In this document: positions 42,146 through 50,844 of the stretch, piece after piece
How the letters are laid out: every line of letters starts with the position of its first letter
Numbering within the stretch: the first letter of the stretch is position 1
The notes under the pieces: model-generated
Databases searched by the model: none
What the model was told of the DNA's origin: nothing
What the model saw: the letters and a program-made list of their open reading frames with translations, nothing else
Source of the DNA: Agrococcus carbonis
GTDB lineage: Bacteria > Actinomycetota > Actinomycetes > Actinomycetales > Microbacteriaceae
Assembly (NCBI RefSeq): GCF_900104705.1
Contig: NZ_LT629734.1
Span: 930,001 to 994,000, forward strand
DNA length: 64,000 nucleotides
Reading direction: 5' to 3'
Position numbers and translations under genes: made by a program

Positions 42146-43930
42146 ATGAGCGAGCGACGAGCGATCTTCGGCAGGCGACGCGACGACGACGGCCCGCGGG
42201 CCAGCGTCAGGGAGCTGCTCCCCTACCTCTTCCCGAAGAAGGGGCTGCTCGTCGGCGCGATCGTGCTGTCGGTCGTCGGCGCCGCGTTCGCGCTCGCCCA
42301 GCCCGCGATGGCGCAGGAGCTCATCGCGCGCGTCGAGCAGGCGCGCCCGCTCGAGTGGCTGCCGTGGCTGCTGCTCGTCGTGGTGATCGTCGGCGCGCTG
42401 CTCGACGGACTGCAGCACTTCCTCCTGCAGGTCCTCGGCGAGCACGTCGTGCTGCGCACGCGCCGCACGCTCGTCGCGCGGATGCTGCGGCTGCCGATCT
42501 CCGAGTTCGACCAGCGGCGCGTCGGCGACCTCGTGAGCCGCGTCGGCAGCGACACGACCCTCCTGCGCGCGGTGCTCACCCAGGGCCTCGTCGAGTCGGT
42601 CGGCGGAGTGCTGACGCTCGTCGGCGCCGTCATCGCGATGCTCATCATCGACCCGCTGCTGCTGGGGCTCACGGTGCTCGTGCTCGCGGTCGCGATCGGC
42701 GCGATGCTCGCCGTCATGCCGATGCTCACGCGCGCCTCGGGCGCCGCCCAGGAGCAGGTCGGCCACCTCACGAGCGCCCTCGAGCGCGCCATCAGCGCGG
42801 TGCGCACCGTGCGCGCCGCCGGTGCCACCGACCGCGAGGTCGCCGCGATCGGCGAGCGCGCCGAGGGCGCCTTCGGCGCGGGTGTGCGGGTCGCCCGCAT
42901 CTCGGCGCTCGTCGTGCCGATCTTCGGCGTCGCGATGCAGCTCGCGTTCCTCGTCGTCCTCGGCGTCGGGGGCCTCCGGGTGGCGACAGGCGAGATCGCC
43001 ATCTCGCAGCTCGTCGGCTTCCTGCTGTTCCTGTTCCTCATGGTGATGCCGCTCGCCCAGCTCGCAGGCGCGGTCGCGGCGGTGAGCGTCGCCCTCGGCG
43101 CCCTCGGCCGCATCCAGGAGATCGTGCGCCTGCCGAGCGAGGACGAGGCGGATGCGGGGGCCGCGGTCTCGCCCGTCCCCGGAGCGCCGATGGTCGCCTT
43201 CGAGGACGTCTCGTTCGCCTACCCCGGCGACGACGAGCAGCGGACCGTCCTCGACGGCGTCTCGTTCTCGGTGCCGGCCGGCACCCGCACCGCGCTCGTC
43301 GGCCCCTCCGGCGCGGGCAAGTCGACGACGTTCGCGCTCATCGAGCGCTTCTACGACGCGACCGGCGGCCGCGTGCTCGTGGGCGGCACCGATGTGCGCG
43401 ACGCCGAGCGCGCATCCCTGCGCTCGCTCATCGGCTACGTCGAGCAGGATGCGCCGGTGCTCGCCGGCTCGCTGCGCGACAACCTGCGGCTCGGCGCACC
43501 GACCGCGAGCGACGAGCAGCTGCTCGAGGCCCTCGAGTCGGTCAACCTCGGCGGGCTCGCGAGCCGCTCGGCGCAGGGCCTGCGCGCCGAGGTCGGCGAG
43601 GGCGGCGTGCTGCTCTCGGGCGGCGAGCGCCAGCGGCTCGCGATCGCCCGCGCGTTGCTCGCCGCGACGCCCATCCTGCTGCTCGACGAGTCGACGGCCA
43701 ACCTCGACGCCCGCAACGAGGCCGCGCTCAAGGTCGCGCTCGACGTGGCGAGCGAGGGCCGCACGACCCTCGTGATCGCGCACCGGCTCGCGACGGTCGT
43801 CGACGCCGACCAGATCATCGTGCTCGACGGCGGGCGGGTGCTCGCGACGGGCACGCACGACGAGCTGCTCACGTCGTCGCCGCTCTACCGCGAGCTCGCG
43901 GCGCACCAGCTGCTCGCGCCCGCCGAGTAG
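42146..43930 (+). CDS. ABC exporter, fused permease and ATPase
   Basis: 594 residues, half-transporter that should homodimerise. A six-helix ABC_membrane domain (about 20-310, starting LLVGAIVLSVVGAAFALAQP) is fused to an ATPase with Walker A GPSGAGKST, Q-loop YVEQDAPVLAG, signature LLSGGERQR, Walker B ILLLDESTANLD and H-loop IAHRLATVV. This is the MsbA/LmrA/BmrA layout of lipid or drug exporters. ATG 42146 has AGGAAG upstream. It lies 63 bases after the P-type ATPase and ends at a strong terminator. Confidence 0.87.
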   Translation: MSERRAIFGRRRDDDGPRASVRELLPYLFPKKGLLVGAIVLSVVGAAFALAQPAMAQELIARVEQARPLEWLPWLLLVVVIVGALLDGLQHFLLQVLGEHVVLRTRRTLVARMLRLPISEFDQRRVGDLVSRVGSDTTLLRAVLTQGLVESVGGVLTLVGAVIAMLIIDPLLLGLTVLVLAVAIGAMLAVMPMLTRASGAAQEQVGHLTSALERAISAVRTVRAAGATDREVAAIGERAEGAFGAGVRVARISALVVPIFGVAMQLAFLVVLGVGGLRVATGEIAISQLVGFLLFLFLMVMPLAQLAGAVAAVSVALGALGRIQEIVRLPSEDEADAGAAVSPVPGAPMVAFEDVSFAYPGDDEQRTVLDGVSFSVPAGTRTALVGPSGAGKSTTFALIERFYDATGGRVLVGGTDVRDAERASLRSLIGYVEQDAPVLAGSLRDNLRLGAPTASDEQLLEALESVNLGGLASRSAQGLRAEVGEGGVLLSGGERQRLAIARALLAATPILLLDESTANLDARNEAALKVALDVASEGRTTLVIAHRLATVVDADQIIVLDGGRVLATGTHDELLTSSPLYRELAAHQLLAPAE

Positions 43931-43933
43931 CGA

Positions 43934-43967
43934 CGAGGGGCGCGCGCCGTGCGGCGCGCGCCCCTCG
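43934..43967. terminator. Bidirectional terminator between ABC exporter and nitrilase genes
   Basis: Perfect 15-bp stem (43934-43948 with 43953-43967) and a GTGC loop. It marks the left border of the catabolic cluster. Confidence 0.85.
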
Positions 43968-43979
43968 GTCGGGTCGAGC

Positions 43980-44903
43980 TCAGCGGACGAAGCGCACCGA
44001 GTCTGCAGGGGCCTCGTTGACCGTGAGCGTGAAGACGTCCGGTCGCGAGTAGTGCCCGACGGCGTCGAAGTCGAGGTGCGACCTCGTCTTGGCGCCCATG
44101 TCGAGCTCGGCGTAGAGGATCGTCTCCTCGTCGAAGACCGGTCCGGCGAGCACTTCGCCGGACGGCGCGATGATGACGCTGCCGCCGCGCATCAGGGTGT
44201 CGCCGCCGGGCACGGCGTGCTCGACCGGGTGGTCGTCGGGGAACGCGTCCCTCGTGATCACCTGGCAGCTCGAGAGCACGAACGTGCGCCCCTCGATGGC
44301 GATGTGCTGCATCGTCGACTGCCACGTGGGCCGGTCGTCCGCGGTCGGGGCGCAGTAGATCTGCACTCCCTTCGCGTACATCGCCTGCCGCAGCAGCGGC
44401 ATGTAGTTCTCCCAGCACAGCACCGTGCCCACCCGGCCGCCCGGGGTGTCCATGGTGTCGAGCGTCGAGCCATCGCCGAAGCCCCAGACGAGGCGCTCGG
44501 AGCCGGTCGGCATGAGCTTGCGGTGCTTGCCGACCACGCCGCCCTCTGGCGAGATCATCAGGGCGGTGCAGTAGAGCGTGTTGCCGAGCCGCTCGATGAC
44601 GCCCATGACGACGTGTACGCCGTGCTCGGCCGACGCCGCCGCCAGACGGGCCACTTCGGGGCCGTCGAGCGTCACCGATCCACCGACGTAGCGCTCGTAC
44701 TCCGCGCGCCCCGGCTCGGTGCGGATCCCGATGGCGGTGCCGAAGGAGGTGCCCTTCGGGTAGCCGCCGATGAACGCCTCGGGGAAGACCGCGAGCTCGG
44801 CGCCCGCGGCACCCACTTCGGCGATCAGCTGCTCGGACCTGCGCGTCGCCGCATCGGCGTCGAACGGGACGGCGGCTGCCTGAACGACTGCGACCTTGTA
44901 CAT
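43980..44903 (-). CDS. Nitrilase-type carbon-nitrogen hydrolase
   Basis: 307 residues. The nitrilase catalytic set is complete: Glu42 in FPEAFIGGYPKG, Lys129 in HRKLMPT, Glu135 in SERLVWGFGDGSTL and Cys163 in LCWENYMPLL. The FIGGYPKG and WGFGDGS forms are those of true nitrilases (nitrile to carboxylic acid plus ammonia) rather than amidases. Substrate is unknown. ATG 44903 has GAGGAG upstream; it follows the MHS transporter by 21 bases in the same direction, so import and hydrolysis are probably co-expressed from the promoter with the shared operator. Confidence 0.87.
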   Translation of the reverse strand: MYKVAVVQAAAVPFDADAATRRSEQLIAEVGAAGAELAVFPEAFIGGYPKGTSFGTAIGIRTEPGRAEYERYVGGSVTLDGPEVARLAAASAEHGVHVVMGVIERLGNTLYCTALMISPEGGVVGKHRKLMPTGSERLVWGFGDGSTLDTMDTPGGRVGTVLCWENYMPLLRQAMYAKGVQIYCAPTADDRPTWQSTMQHIAIEGRTFVLSSCQVITRDAFPDDHPVEHAVPGGDTLMRGGSVIIAPSGEVLAGPVFDEETILYAELDMGAKTRSHLDFDAVGHYSRPDVFTLTVNEAPADSVRFVR

Positions 44904-44924
44904 GCGTGCTCCTCGTCTCGTCGA

Positions 44925-46253
44925 TCAGCCGCGCGAGATGTCGCGGCCCTTGGTCTCCGGCAGCAGCGGCCACAGCACGGCGAGCGCCACGATGCCGACC
45001 GCGATCACATAGAACGCGGGCGAGACCAGCAGGCCGGTGACCGCCACGAGCGTCGCGGCGATGAACGGACCGGGGCCTGCGAGCAGCGCGTAGGCGACGT
45101 TGTAGCCGATCGCCGAGCCGGTGGCGCGCACCGAGGCCGGGAAGACCTCGACGAGCAGCACGTTGTTGGTGACGGCGACCGCGGCGACGCAGAGCGCGAA
45201 CGGCACGAGTGCGACGATCACGAGCCACGGGTTGCCGACACTCATCAGCAAGAAGGCGGGCACAGCCCAGACGATCAGGCCGATGACACCGGCGAGGTTG
45301 ACCGGCCGTCGGCCCCAACGGTCGGCCGCGATTCCCATGAGCGGGTTGAACGCGACGTACAGTACCATCACGACCGCCGTCGACCACAGCGCGTCGAAGC
45401 GCTCCATGCCGACCGCGCCGGTGAGGTAGTTGTTCGTATAGGTGACCAGGTAGTAGAGGCTCACGCCGAAGATGCCGGCGAACGCGAGGGTGAGCACGAA
45501 CGCCTTGCCCTTCTCCCCCGCAGTGGTCGGCTCGACCGAGCCCTCCTTCCGCTTGCGCTCGAGCTCCTCGTAGACCGGGGTGTCCTCGAGCTTGCGGCGG
45601 ATGTAGACCGCCACGACCGCCATCAGGAACGAGGCGATGAAGGGTACGCGCCAGCCCCAGGCAGAGAGCGCGTCGGCATCCATGGTCGCGGTGAGCACGA
45701 CTGCCGTCAGAGTGCCCACGAGGAACGCGAGGCCGGCGGTGGCGGTCACCACGCTCGCGTACAGGCCGCGGCGGTGAGCAGGCGCGCTCTCGCCGATGTA
45801 CGCCGCAGCGCTCGTCCACTCGCCGCCGACCATCATGCCCTGCAGCAGCCGCAGCGCGACGATGGCGATGGGGGCGAGGATCCCGATGGCGGCGTACGAC
45901 GGCACGAGGCCGATGAGCGCGGTGATGATGCCCATACCCATGACGGTGATGATGAGCACCGCGCGCCGACCGAGTCGATCGCCCATCGGCCCGAGGATGA
46001 GCGCGCCGACCGGGCGGGAGACGAAGCCGACAGCGAAGACGGCGAGCGCGGAGAGCATCTCGGCGGTCGCATCGCCCGAGGGGAAGAACTGCGCGCCGAT
46101 GATGGCGGCGAAGTAGCCGTAGATCGCGAAGTCGAACCACTCCATGAAGTTGCCGATGCCGACGGCGAGCATGCGCTTGCGCCGGTCGCCCCGGCTCAGC
46201 TCACGCGGCTGGCGCTGATCGATCGGAGGCTGGTCGAACGTGGTGTGCTGCAT
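44925..46253 (-). CDS. MHS family MFS transporter of the catabolic cluster
   Basis: 442 residues with 12 predicted helices. MHS family marks: GIGNFMEWFDFAIYGYFAAI, GPMGDRLGRRAVL, QGMMVGGEWTSAAAYIGE and GIAADRWGRRPVN. Members are proton symporters for organic acids such as alpha-ketoglutarate, shikimate, citrate or aromatic acids. ATG 46253 has GAGGGA upstream; the frame is open further up but passes through the divergent promoter region. It is the first gene of a two-gene operon with nitrilase and diverges from LysR across the candidate GntR site. Confidence 0.88.
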   Translation of the reverse strand: MQHTTFDQPPIDQRQPRELSRGDRRKRMLAVGIGNFMEWFDFAIYGYFAAIIGAQFFPSGDATAEMLSALAVFAVGFVSRPVGALILGPMGDRLGRRAVLIITVMGMGIITALIGLVPSYAAIGILAPIAIVALRLLQGMMVGGEWTSAAAYIGESAPAHRRGLYASVVTATAGLAFLVGTLTAVVLTATMDADALSAWGWRVPFIASFLMAVVAVYIRRKLEDTPVYEELERKRKEGSVEPTTAGEKGKAFVLTLAFAGIFGVSLYYLVTYTNNYLTGAVGMERFDALWSTAVVMVLYVAFNPLMGIAADRWGRRPVNLAGVIGLIVWAVPAFLLMSVGNPWLVIVALVPFALCVAAVAVTNNVLLVEVFPASVRATGSAIGYNVAYALLAGPGPFIAATLVAVTGLLVSPAFYVIAVGIVALAVLWPLLPETKGRDISRG

Positions 46254-46302
46254 GGTGATCTCCCTCGTCCACGGAGCAGGCAATGAGGCCACGCTATCGT
46301 CA

Positions 46303-46317
46303 TACGGTAATACCGTC
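46303..46317. promoter_or_regulatory. Candidate GntR operator, MHS/LysR intergenic region
   Basis: TACGGTAATACCGTC. It contains the near-perfect palindrome ACGGTAATACCGT (46304-46316) and matches 14 of 15 bases of TACCGTAATACCGTC at 52854-52868 upstream of the GntR gene, in the same orientation. It lies between the two divergent starts at 46253 and 46347, where it can control both. Confidence 0.7.
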
Positions 46318-46333
46318 CTGCCGCATCGATACG

Positions 46334-46339
46334 TATCAT
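46334..46339 (+). promoter_or_regulatory. -10 box, leaderless start of the LysR gene
   Basis: TATCAT with seven bases to ATG 46347. An in-frame ATG at 46338 overlaps this box and is less likely. Confidence 0.5.
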
Positions 46340-46346
46340 GGGCACT

Positions 46347-47258
46347 ATGAACACCGTCGATCTCCGCCGCGTCGACCTGAACCTGCTCGTCGTCTTCCAG
46401 GTGCTCTGCCAGGAGCGCCATGTGACGCGGACGGCGGTCAAGCTGAACCTCAGCCAGAGCGCCGTGAGCGCCGCGCTCGCGCGCCTCCGGAGGCTGTTCG
46501 ACGACCCGCTGTTCGTGCGGGAGCGCAGCAGCATGGTGCCGACGTCGAAGGCGCTCGCGATCTCGTCGCGCGTGGGGCCGACCCTCGCCTCCCTCGTCGA
46601 CCTCATCTTCGAGGATGTGGCGTTCGATCCGCACCGCTCGCAGCACGTGTTCCACCTGGCGATGTCCGACGACCTCGAGATGGTGCTCGGGCCGTGGCTC
46701 GTGCGAGAGCGGCTCGCGCAGGGCTGGGCGGTCGACTTCGCCATCCACCAGACCAGCAGCGCTCGCTGGCGCCAGGCGCTGGAGGATCGTCGCATCGACA
46801 CCGTCGTGTGCCTGTCGCCGGCTGAGAGGGCGGCATCGTTCCAGTCGGAGTCGCTGTTCTCCGGCGGCTACCTGTGCCTCTTCGACGCGGACGCGCTCGG
46901 GGTCCGGACGATCAGCCGCCAGCAGTACCTCGAGGGGCACCACGTGCGCGTCGCGTTCGACCTCCAGCGTGGGTGGGTGGACGAGCGGCTCGCCTCGCTC
47001 GGCCACGCCAGGAAGGCGCTCTGCACGATCAGCCACTTCGCGGGGCTCGCACCGCTGCTGCGCTCGGTGCCGGCGGTCGCGACGATCCCCGAGCACGCGG
47101 CCAGAGCGCTGGCGGCAACGACCGGGCTGGCCACGAGCCCCGTGCCGATCGAGACCCCGCGGTTCTCGATCTCCGCCATCTGGGGGACCCGCACGGACAC
47201 CGCCCCGGAGAGCGTCTGGCTGCGCGACAACCTGAAGCGCTTCGCCGCCTCGATGTGA
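46347..47258 (+). CDS. LysR family transcriptional regulator
   Basis: 303 residues from ATG 46347 (306 from 46338). The N-terminal winged HTH reads LRRVDLNLLVVFQVLCQERHVTRTA (region about 5-30) and LNLSQSAVSAALARLRRLFDDPLFVRE, the NodD/LinR-like layout of the family. The C-terminal LysR substrate-binding domain starts near residue 90 (QHVFHLAMSDDLEMVL). It diverges from the MHS-nitrilase operon, the usual place for a LysR activator of that operon. A hairpin overlaps its stop codon. Confidence 0.88.
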   Translation: MNTVDLRRVDLNLLVVFQVLCQERHVTRTAVKLNLSQSAVSAALARLRRLFDDPLFVRERSSMVPTSKALAISSRVGPTLASLVDLIFEDVAFDPHRSQHVFHLAMSDDLEMVLGPWLVRERLAQGWAVDFAIHQTSSARWRQALEDRRIDTVVCLSPAERAASFQSESLFSGGYLCLFDADALGVRTISRQQYLEGHHVRVAFDLQRGWVDERLASLGHARKALCTISHFAGLAPLLRSVPAVATIPEHAARALAATTGLATSPVPIETPRFSISAIWGTRTDTAPESVWLRDNLKRFAASM

Positions 47259-47270
47259 GGCGGCGAAGCG
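47238..47270. terminator. Hairpin overlapping the LysR stop codon
   Basis: Perfect 13-bp stem (47238-47250 with 47258-47270), 7-base loop; the TGA stop at 47256-47258 is in the loop and stem edge. Only 33 bases separate it from the convergent dehydrogenase gene, so it probably terminates both. Confidence 0.7.
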
Positions 47271-47291
47271 ACGATCAACGGCGGCGGCGGC

Positions 47292-48770
47292 TCACGCGAA
47301 CGGGTTCGGCATGAGCGTGTACTTCGTCTCGAGGTACTCGTGGATGCCCTCGGCGCCGCCCTCGCGCCCGAGGCCCGACTGCTTGACGCCGCCGAAGGGG
47401 CCGGCGGCGTTCGAGACGACGCCGACGTTGAGGCCCATCATGCCCGTGTCGATCAGGTCGATCATGCGCTGGCCGCGCTTCGTGTCCTCGGTGAAGACGT
47501 AGCCGACGAGGCCGTACTCGGTGGCGTTCGCGAGGCGCACGGCCTCCTCCTCGGTCGAGAAGCGCTGGATCGCGACGACCGGGCCGAAGATCTCCTCGAT
47601 CGAGACGGCCATCGAGGCGTCGACGCCGTCGAGCACCGTGGGCTCGAAGAACGAGCCCGGGCCCTCGATCGCCTTGCCGCCGGTGACGAGCGTGGCGCCG
47701 TCGGCGACCGCCGACTCGACGAGCCGCACGGCGTTGTCGACGGCCTTGTCCTCGACGAGCGGCCCGATCGTGACGCCCTCCTCGGTGCCGCGGCCGATCT
47801 TCATGGCCTTGACGGCATCCCCCACTCGCTGGGCGAACTCGTCGGCGACCGACTCGTGCACGATGAAGCGGTTGGCCGCGGTGCACGCCTGGCCGATGTT
47901 GCGGAACTTCGCGAGCAGCGCGCCCTCCACGGCCTTGTCGAGGTCGGCGTCGTCGAACACGACGAACGGGGCGTTGCCGCCGAGTTCCATCGACGACTTC
48001 AGCACGTTGTCGGCGGCCTGCTTCAGCAGGCTCACGCCGACGGGCGTCGAGCCGGTGAACGAGACCTTGCGCAGGCGCGGGTCGGCCAGCAGCGTCTCGG
48101 AGAGCGCGCCGGTCGACTTCGTCGTGATGACGTTGACGACGCCCTTCGGAAGCCCGGCCTCCTCGAGCAGCGCCACGAGGGCGAGCGTCGTGAGCGGCGT
48201 GAGCGTCGCGGGCTTGACGACGGCGGTGCAGCCGGCGGCGAGCGCCGGGCCGAGCTTGCGCGTGGCCATCGCGAGCGGGAAGTTCCACGGCGTGATGAGG
48301 AAGCACGGGCCCACGGGGCGGTGCGTCACGATCATCTGACCGGTGCCCTCGGGGGTCATCGTGTAGCGGCCGTCGATGCGCACCGCCTCCTCCGAGAACC
48401 AGCGCAGGAACTCGCCGCCGTAGGCGACCTCCCCGCGGGCCTCGGCGAGGGGCTTGCCCATCTCCATCGTCATGAGGAGCGCGAACTCCTCCTTGCGCTC
48501 CTGCAGCAGGTCGAAGGTCTTGCGCAGGATCTCGCCGCGCACGCGCGCGGGGGTGCGAGCCCACTCCTCCTGCGCCGCGACGGCGGCGTCGAGCGCCCGC
48601 ACGCCGTCGGCGACCGAGCCGTTCGCGATCTGCTTGATGACCTCGCCCGTCGCGGGATCGCGCACGTCGATCGTGCCCTGCTCGCCGTCGATCCACTCGC
48701 CGCCGATGAACAGCTGGCCGTGGACGCCGTCGAGCACCTGGGTCTCGATGGTCGCAGTGGTCGCACTCAT
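47292..48770 (-). CDS. gabD: NAD(P)-dependent succinate-semialdehyde dehydrogenase-like aldehyde dehydrogenase
   Basis: 492 residues of the aldehyde dehydrogenase superfamily, closest in motif pattern to GabD-type enzymes: PWNFPLAMATRKLGPALAAG, FTGSTPVGVSLL, the catalytic Glu in MELGGNAPFVVFDDADLD and the catalytic Cys in GQACTAANR. It oxidises a semialdehyde, probably succinate semialdehyde, to the acid. ATG 48770 has AAGGAG upstream. It is 49 bases after the hydrolase gene, behind its own palindromic promoter, so it may be both part of the GntR operon and separately induced. Assignment of the exact aldehyde is family-level. Confidence 0.85.
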   Translation of the reverse strand: MSATTATIETQVLDGVHGQLFIGGEWIDGEQGTIDVRDPATGEVIKQIANGSVADGVRALDAAVAAQEEWARTPARVRGEILRKTFDLLQERKEEFALLMTMEMGKPLAEARGEVAYGGEFLRWFSEEAVRIDGRYTMTPEGTGQMIVTHRPVGPCFLITPWNFPLAMATRKLGPALAAGCTAVVKPATLTPLTTLALVALLEEAGLPKGVVNVITTKSTGALSETLLADPRLRKVSFTGSTPVGVSLLKQAADNVLKSSMELGGNAPFVVFDDADLDKAVEGALLAKFRNIGQACTAANRFIVHESVADEFAQRVGDAVKAMKIGRGTEEGVTIGPLVEDKAVDNAVRLVESAVADGATLVTGGKAIEGPGSFFEPTVLDGVDASMAVSIEEIFGPVVAIQRFSTEEEAVRLANATEYGLVGYVFTEDTKRGQRMIDLIDTGMMGLNVGVVSNAAGPFGGVKQSGLGREGGAEGIHEYLETKYTLMPNPFA

Positions 48771-48801
48771 TGTGGGACTCCTTCGTCGGGGGATGTCGTA
48801 A

Positions 48802-48811
48802 TCGTATACGA
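48802..48811. promoter_or_regulatory. Palindrome TCGTATACGA before the aldehyde dehydrogenase gene
   Basis: A perfect 10-bp palindrome in the 49-base gap between the hydrolase stop and ATG 48770. On the minus strand it overlaps a possible -10 TACGAT. The GTATAC core is what many FCD-type GntR regulators recognise, so it may be a second, diverged regulator site or a site for LysR. Inference. Confidence 0.45.
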
Positions 48812-48819
48812 AGCGGGGT

Positions 48820-50019
48820 CTAGCGGGCAGAGAGAATGCGCGCGACGCCTCGCTCAAGGTATCGGGCGAAGCATGCCGGATCCTCGGCGTGCGGGAAGTG
48901 CCCGAGCTCGGGCATGAGCTCGAACGATGCGTTCGGGATGCGGTCGGCGAGCGCTCGGGACTGCTCCGGCGGCACGCTCGTGTCGAAGGCCCCGGAGAGC
49001 ACCGCGATGTGCGGGCTGTCGGCGTCGAGCAGGTGGACGACCTCGTCGAGATCCCACTGCTCGTAGCCGGCGATGTCGGCCTCGTAGACGCCGAAGGCGC
49101 CGCTCGAGTACCCCCACCACACCCGGTCGCGATGCTCGATGGGCGAAGCGGGGTTCATGAGGCCGTACGTCCACTCGGGCACGTGGAGCGCTTGGTTGAC
49201 GAGCGGCGAGCGCAGAGCGGCGGTGCGGCGACCCCGCACGCTCGGCCCTGCCTGGCAGGAGACGGCTCCGCGGAACCGGCTCGGATGCGTGGCGATGGCC
49301 CGCACTACGGCCGCGCCGGCCATCGACGGGCCGACGAGGATCGGCCGCTCGAGCCCGGCCGCGTCGGCGATCGCGACGATGGTGCGCGTGTATGCCTCGG
49401 GGTCGAGCCGGTAGCCCGCCGGATCGACGCCGGCGACCGGCGTGGACTTGCCGTGCCACGGCAGGTCGACGGCGACGAGCTCGAAGCGGTCGGTGAGGTC
49501 GGTGTCGGTGACGAGCCCGTGGTACTGGCTCGAATCGCTGCCGGCGGTCGCGAGGCACAGCAGCTGCGGCCCCTCCCCCGCCCGCTCGACGTAGACGTCG
49601 GAGGTGCCCAGCGGTCCGTCGATGCGCACGTACTCGCCTCGCAGCGAGAGCGGGCGCGGATGTCGCGGAGCACCCGCGCATGCGGGCCGCAGCGCTTCGA
49701 CGAGTCGCCGCACGAGGTGCAGGTGCTGATCGAAGGCGAGCGCGTCGCCGTCGACCCGCGCGCGGCCGTCGCGCAGCATCGGCAGCACGTGCTGCCAGCC
49801 CGGCTCTGGAGCGTCCTCGAGCAGCGCCGCCCACTCGGCGTCACCGAGTCGCAGCGTGAACGCGGGCTCGCCGCCGGCGAGGATCTCGCCGTCGCGCACG
49901 CGGATTGCCTGCGCGCCACGCTCGTCAGCGAGCGCGAGCGTCACGTCGGCGCCGCGTGCCGCGGTGCGGAGCCGCATGTCGTCGCGGCAGGCCGCTGCGA
50001 GGTTGGCGGGCAGCGTCAC
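48820..50019 (-). CDS. Alpha/beta hydrolase with N-terminal accessory domain
   Basis: 399 residues. Residues 1 to about 120 form a separate alpha-beta domain (ALADERGAQAIRVRDGEILAG, then DAEWAALLEDAPEPGWQ and a His-rich helix) that reminds me of SCP2-type lipid-binding modules. The hydrolase follows: the nucleophile elbow is GPSMAG with Ser232 (230-235), an acidic residue is available in SGAFDTSVPPE, and the catalytic His in ELGHFPHAEDP. Oxyanion-hole residues lie in LATAGSDSSQYHG. It should cleave an ester, lactone or C-C bond. GTG 50019 overlaps the lactonase gene stop (GTGA). The N-terminal domain identity is tentative. Confidence 0.8.
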   Translation of the reverse strand: MTLPANLAAACRDDMRLRTAARGADVTLALADERGAQAIRVRDGEILAGGEPAFTLRLGDAEWAALLEDAPEPGWQHVLPMLRDGRARVDGDALAFDQHLHLVRRLVEALRPACAGAPRHPRPLSLRGEYVRIDGPLGTSDVYVERAGEGPQLLCLATAGSDSSQYHGLVTDTDLTDRFELVAVDLPWHGKSTPVAGVDPAGYRLDPEAYTRTIVAIADAAGLERPILVGPSMAGAAVVRAIATHPSRFRGAVSCQAGPSVRGRRTAALRSPLVNQALHVPEWTYGLMNPASPIEHRDRVWWGYSSGAFGVYEADIAGYEQWDLDEVVHLLDADSPHIAVLSGAFDTSVPPEQSRALADRIPNASFELMPELGHFPHAEDPACFARYLERGVARILSAR

Positions 50020-50813
50020 GGCTGCCTGCCGATGACGCCGGCGAGCCCGGGCAGCGGGTCGCCCAGCGGCTCGAGCGCGTCGAGCGTGCCCGCGTCGTGC
50101 CCGGTCAGCACATGCACGGCATCCGTCTCCCGGATGCGGTCGAGCACCCGGTATGACTGTGGCACGTCAGCCATGGAGACGAACGGCATGTCGCGCTCGA
50201 GCTCCTCGACGAAATGCGCGGCATCGCTAGCGATGAGGACGACGCCCTCGCTCGTGCGCACCGACACCATCGCCTGGCCGGGCGTATGCCCGCCGACCTC
50301 GATGAGCTCGACGCCGTCGACGATGCGCGCCGAGCCCGTGAACGGCCGCAACCGCCCCTCGGCCTCGATGCGACGCAGCTCGTCGACCTCGTCCGGGTCG
50401 CCGAAGTGCGAGAACAGCGGCCTGGTCGCGATGTCGCTGACCCAGAAGTCGAGCTCGGCCTGCGCGATGTGCACGGGGGACGCTGTGAAGGCGCCGAGGT
50501 TGCCGATGTGGTCGTAGTGTGCGTGCGTGACGACGACGGGCACGCCGGATGCAGGATCGATGCCGAGGCGACGCAGGGCCTCGAGCGGGTCGATGAGCAC
50601 CGCGCGCCCGCGCGACGTGCCGCCGCGCTCGGAGTAGCCGGTGTCGACGACGATCGCCTCGTCGCCGCGGCGCAGCACCCACAGGAAGTAGTCGAGCGTG
50701 AACGGGCCGTCCTCCTCGCCGTAGAACGGGTAGTTGAGGAACACCTCGCTCCGCCGCGTCTCGCGCGTGCCGTGGCGCACGGTCACGATCTCCCAGGGGC
50801 GCTGCGTCGTCAT
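50016..50813 (-). CDS. MBL-fold hydrolase, N-acyl homoserine lactonase/AttM-like
   Basis: 265 residues. The dinuclear zinc site is complete: THAHYDHIG (96-104, with His97, His99, Asp101, His102), a later His in GGHTPGQ, Asp in IASDAAHF and a final His in TGHDAG. Together with the length this is the AiiA/AttM type of lactonase, which opens homoserine lactones and gamma-butyrolactone. It starts 31 bases after the carboxymuconolactone-decarboxylase-like gene and overlaps the alpha/beta hydrolase gene. Within this cluster a catabolic lactonase role fits better than quorum quenching, but the sequence does not decide. Confidence 0.82.
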   Translation of the reverse strand: MTTQRPWEIVTVRHGTRETRRSEVFLNYPFYGEEDGPFTLDYFLWVLRRGDEAIVVDTGYSERGGTSRGRAVLIDPLEALRRLGIDPASGVPVVVTHAHYDHIGNLGAFTASPVHIAQAELDFWVSDIATRPLFSHFGDPDEVDELRRIEAEGRLRPFTGSARIVDGVELIEVGGHTPGQAMVSVRTSEGVVLIASDAAHFVEELERDMPFVSMADVPQSYRVLDRIRETDAVHVLTGHDAGTLDALEPLGDPLPGLAGVIGRQP

Positions 50814-50844
50814 GCGATCGTCTCCAGTCTCGGCGCGGCAGGCG

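Noticed and set aside
39137..43906. A 1589-codon open frame on the minus strand
   Set aside because: Only its first-described 3' part (39137-40075) is a gene. The rest is antisense to the P-type ATPase and ABC exporter genes, has low-complexity Arg/Ala/His-rich translation and reflects lack of stop codons at high GC.
50016..50813. Dedicated quorum-quenching lactonase
   Set aside because: Zinc motif allows it, but its place inside a catabolic operon with translational overlaps favours a metabolic lactone.
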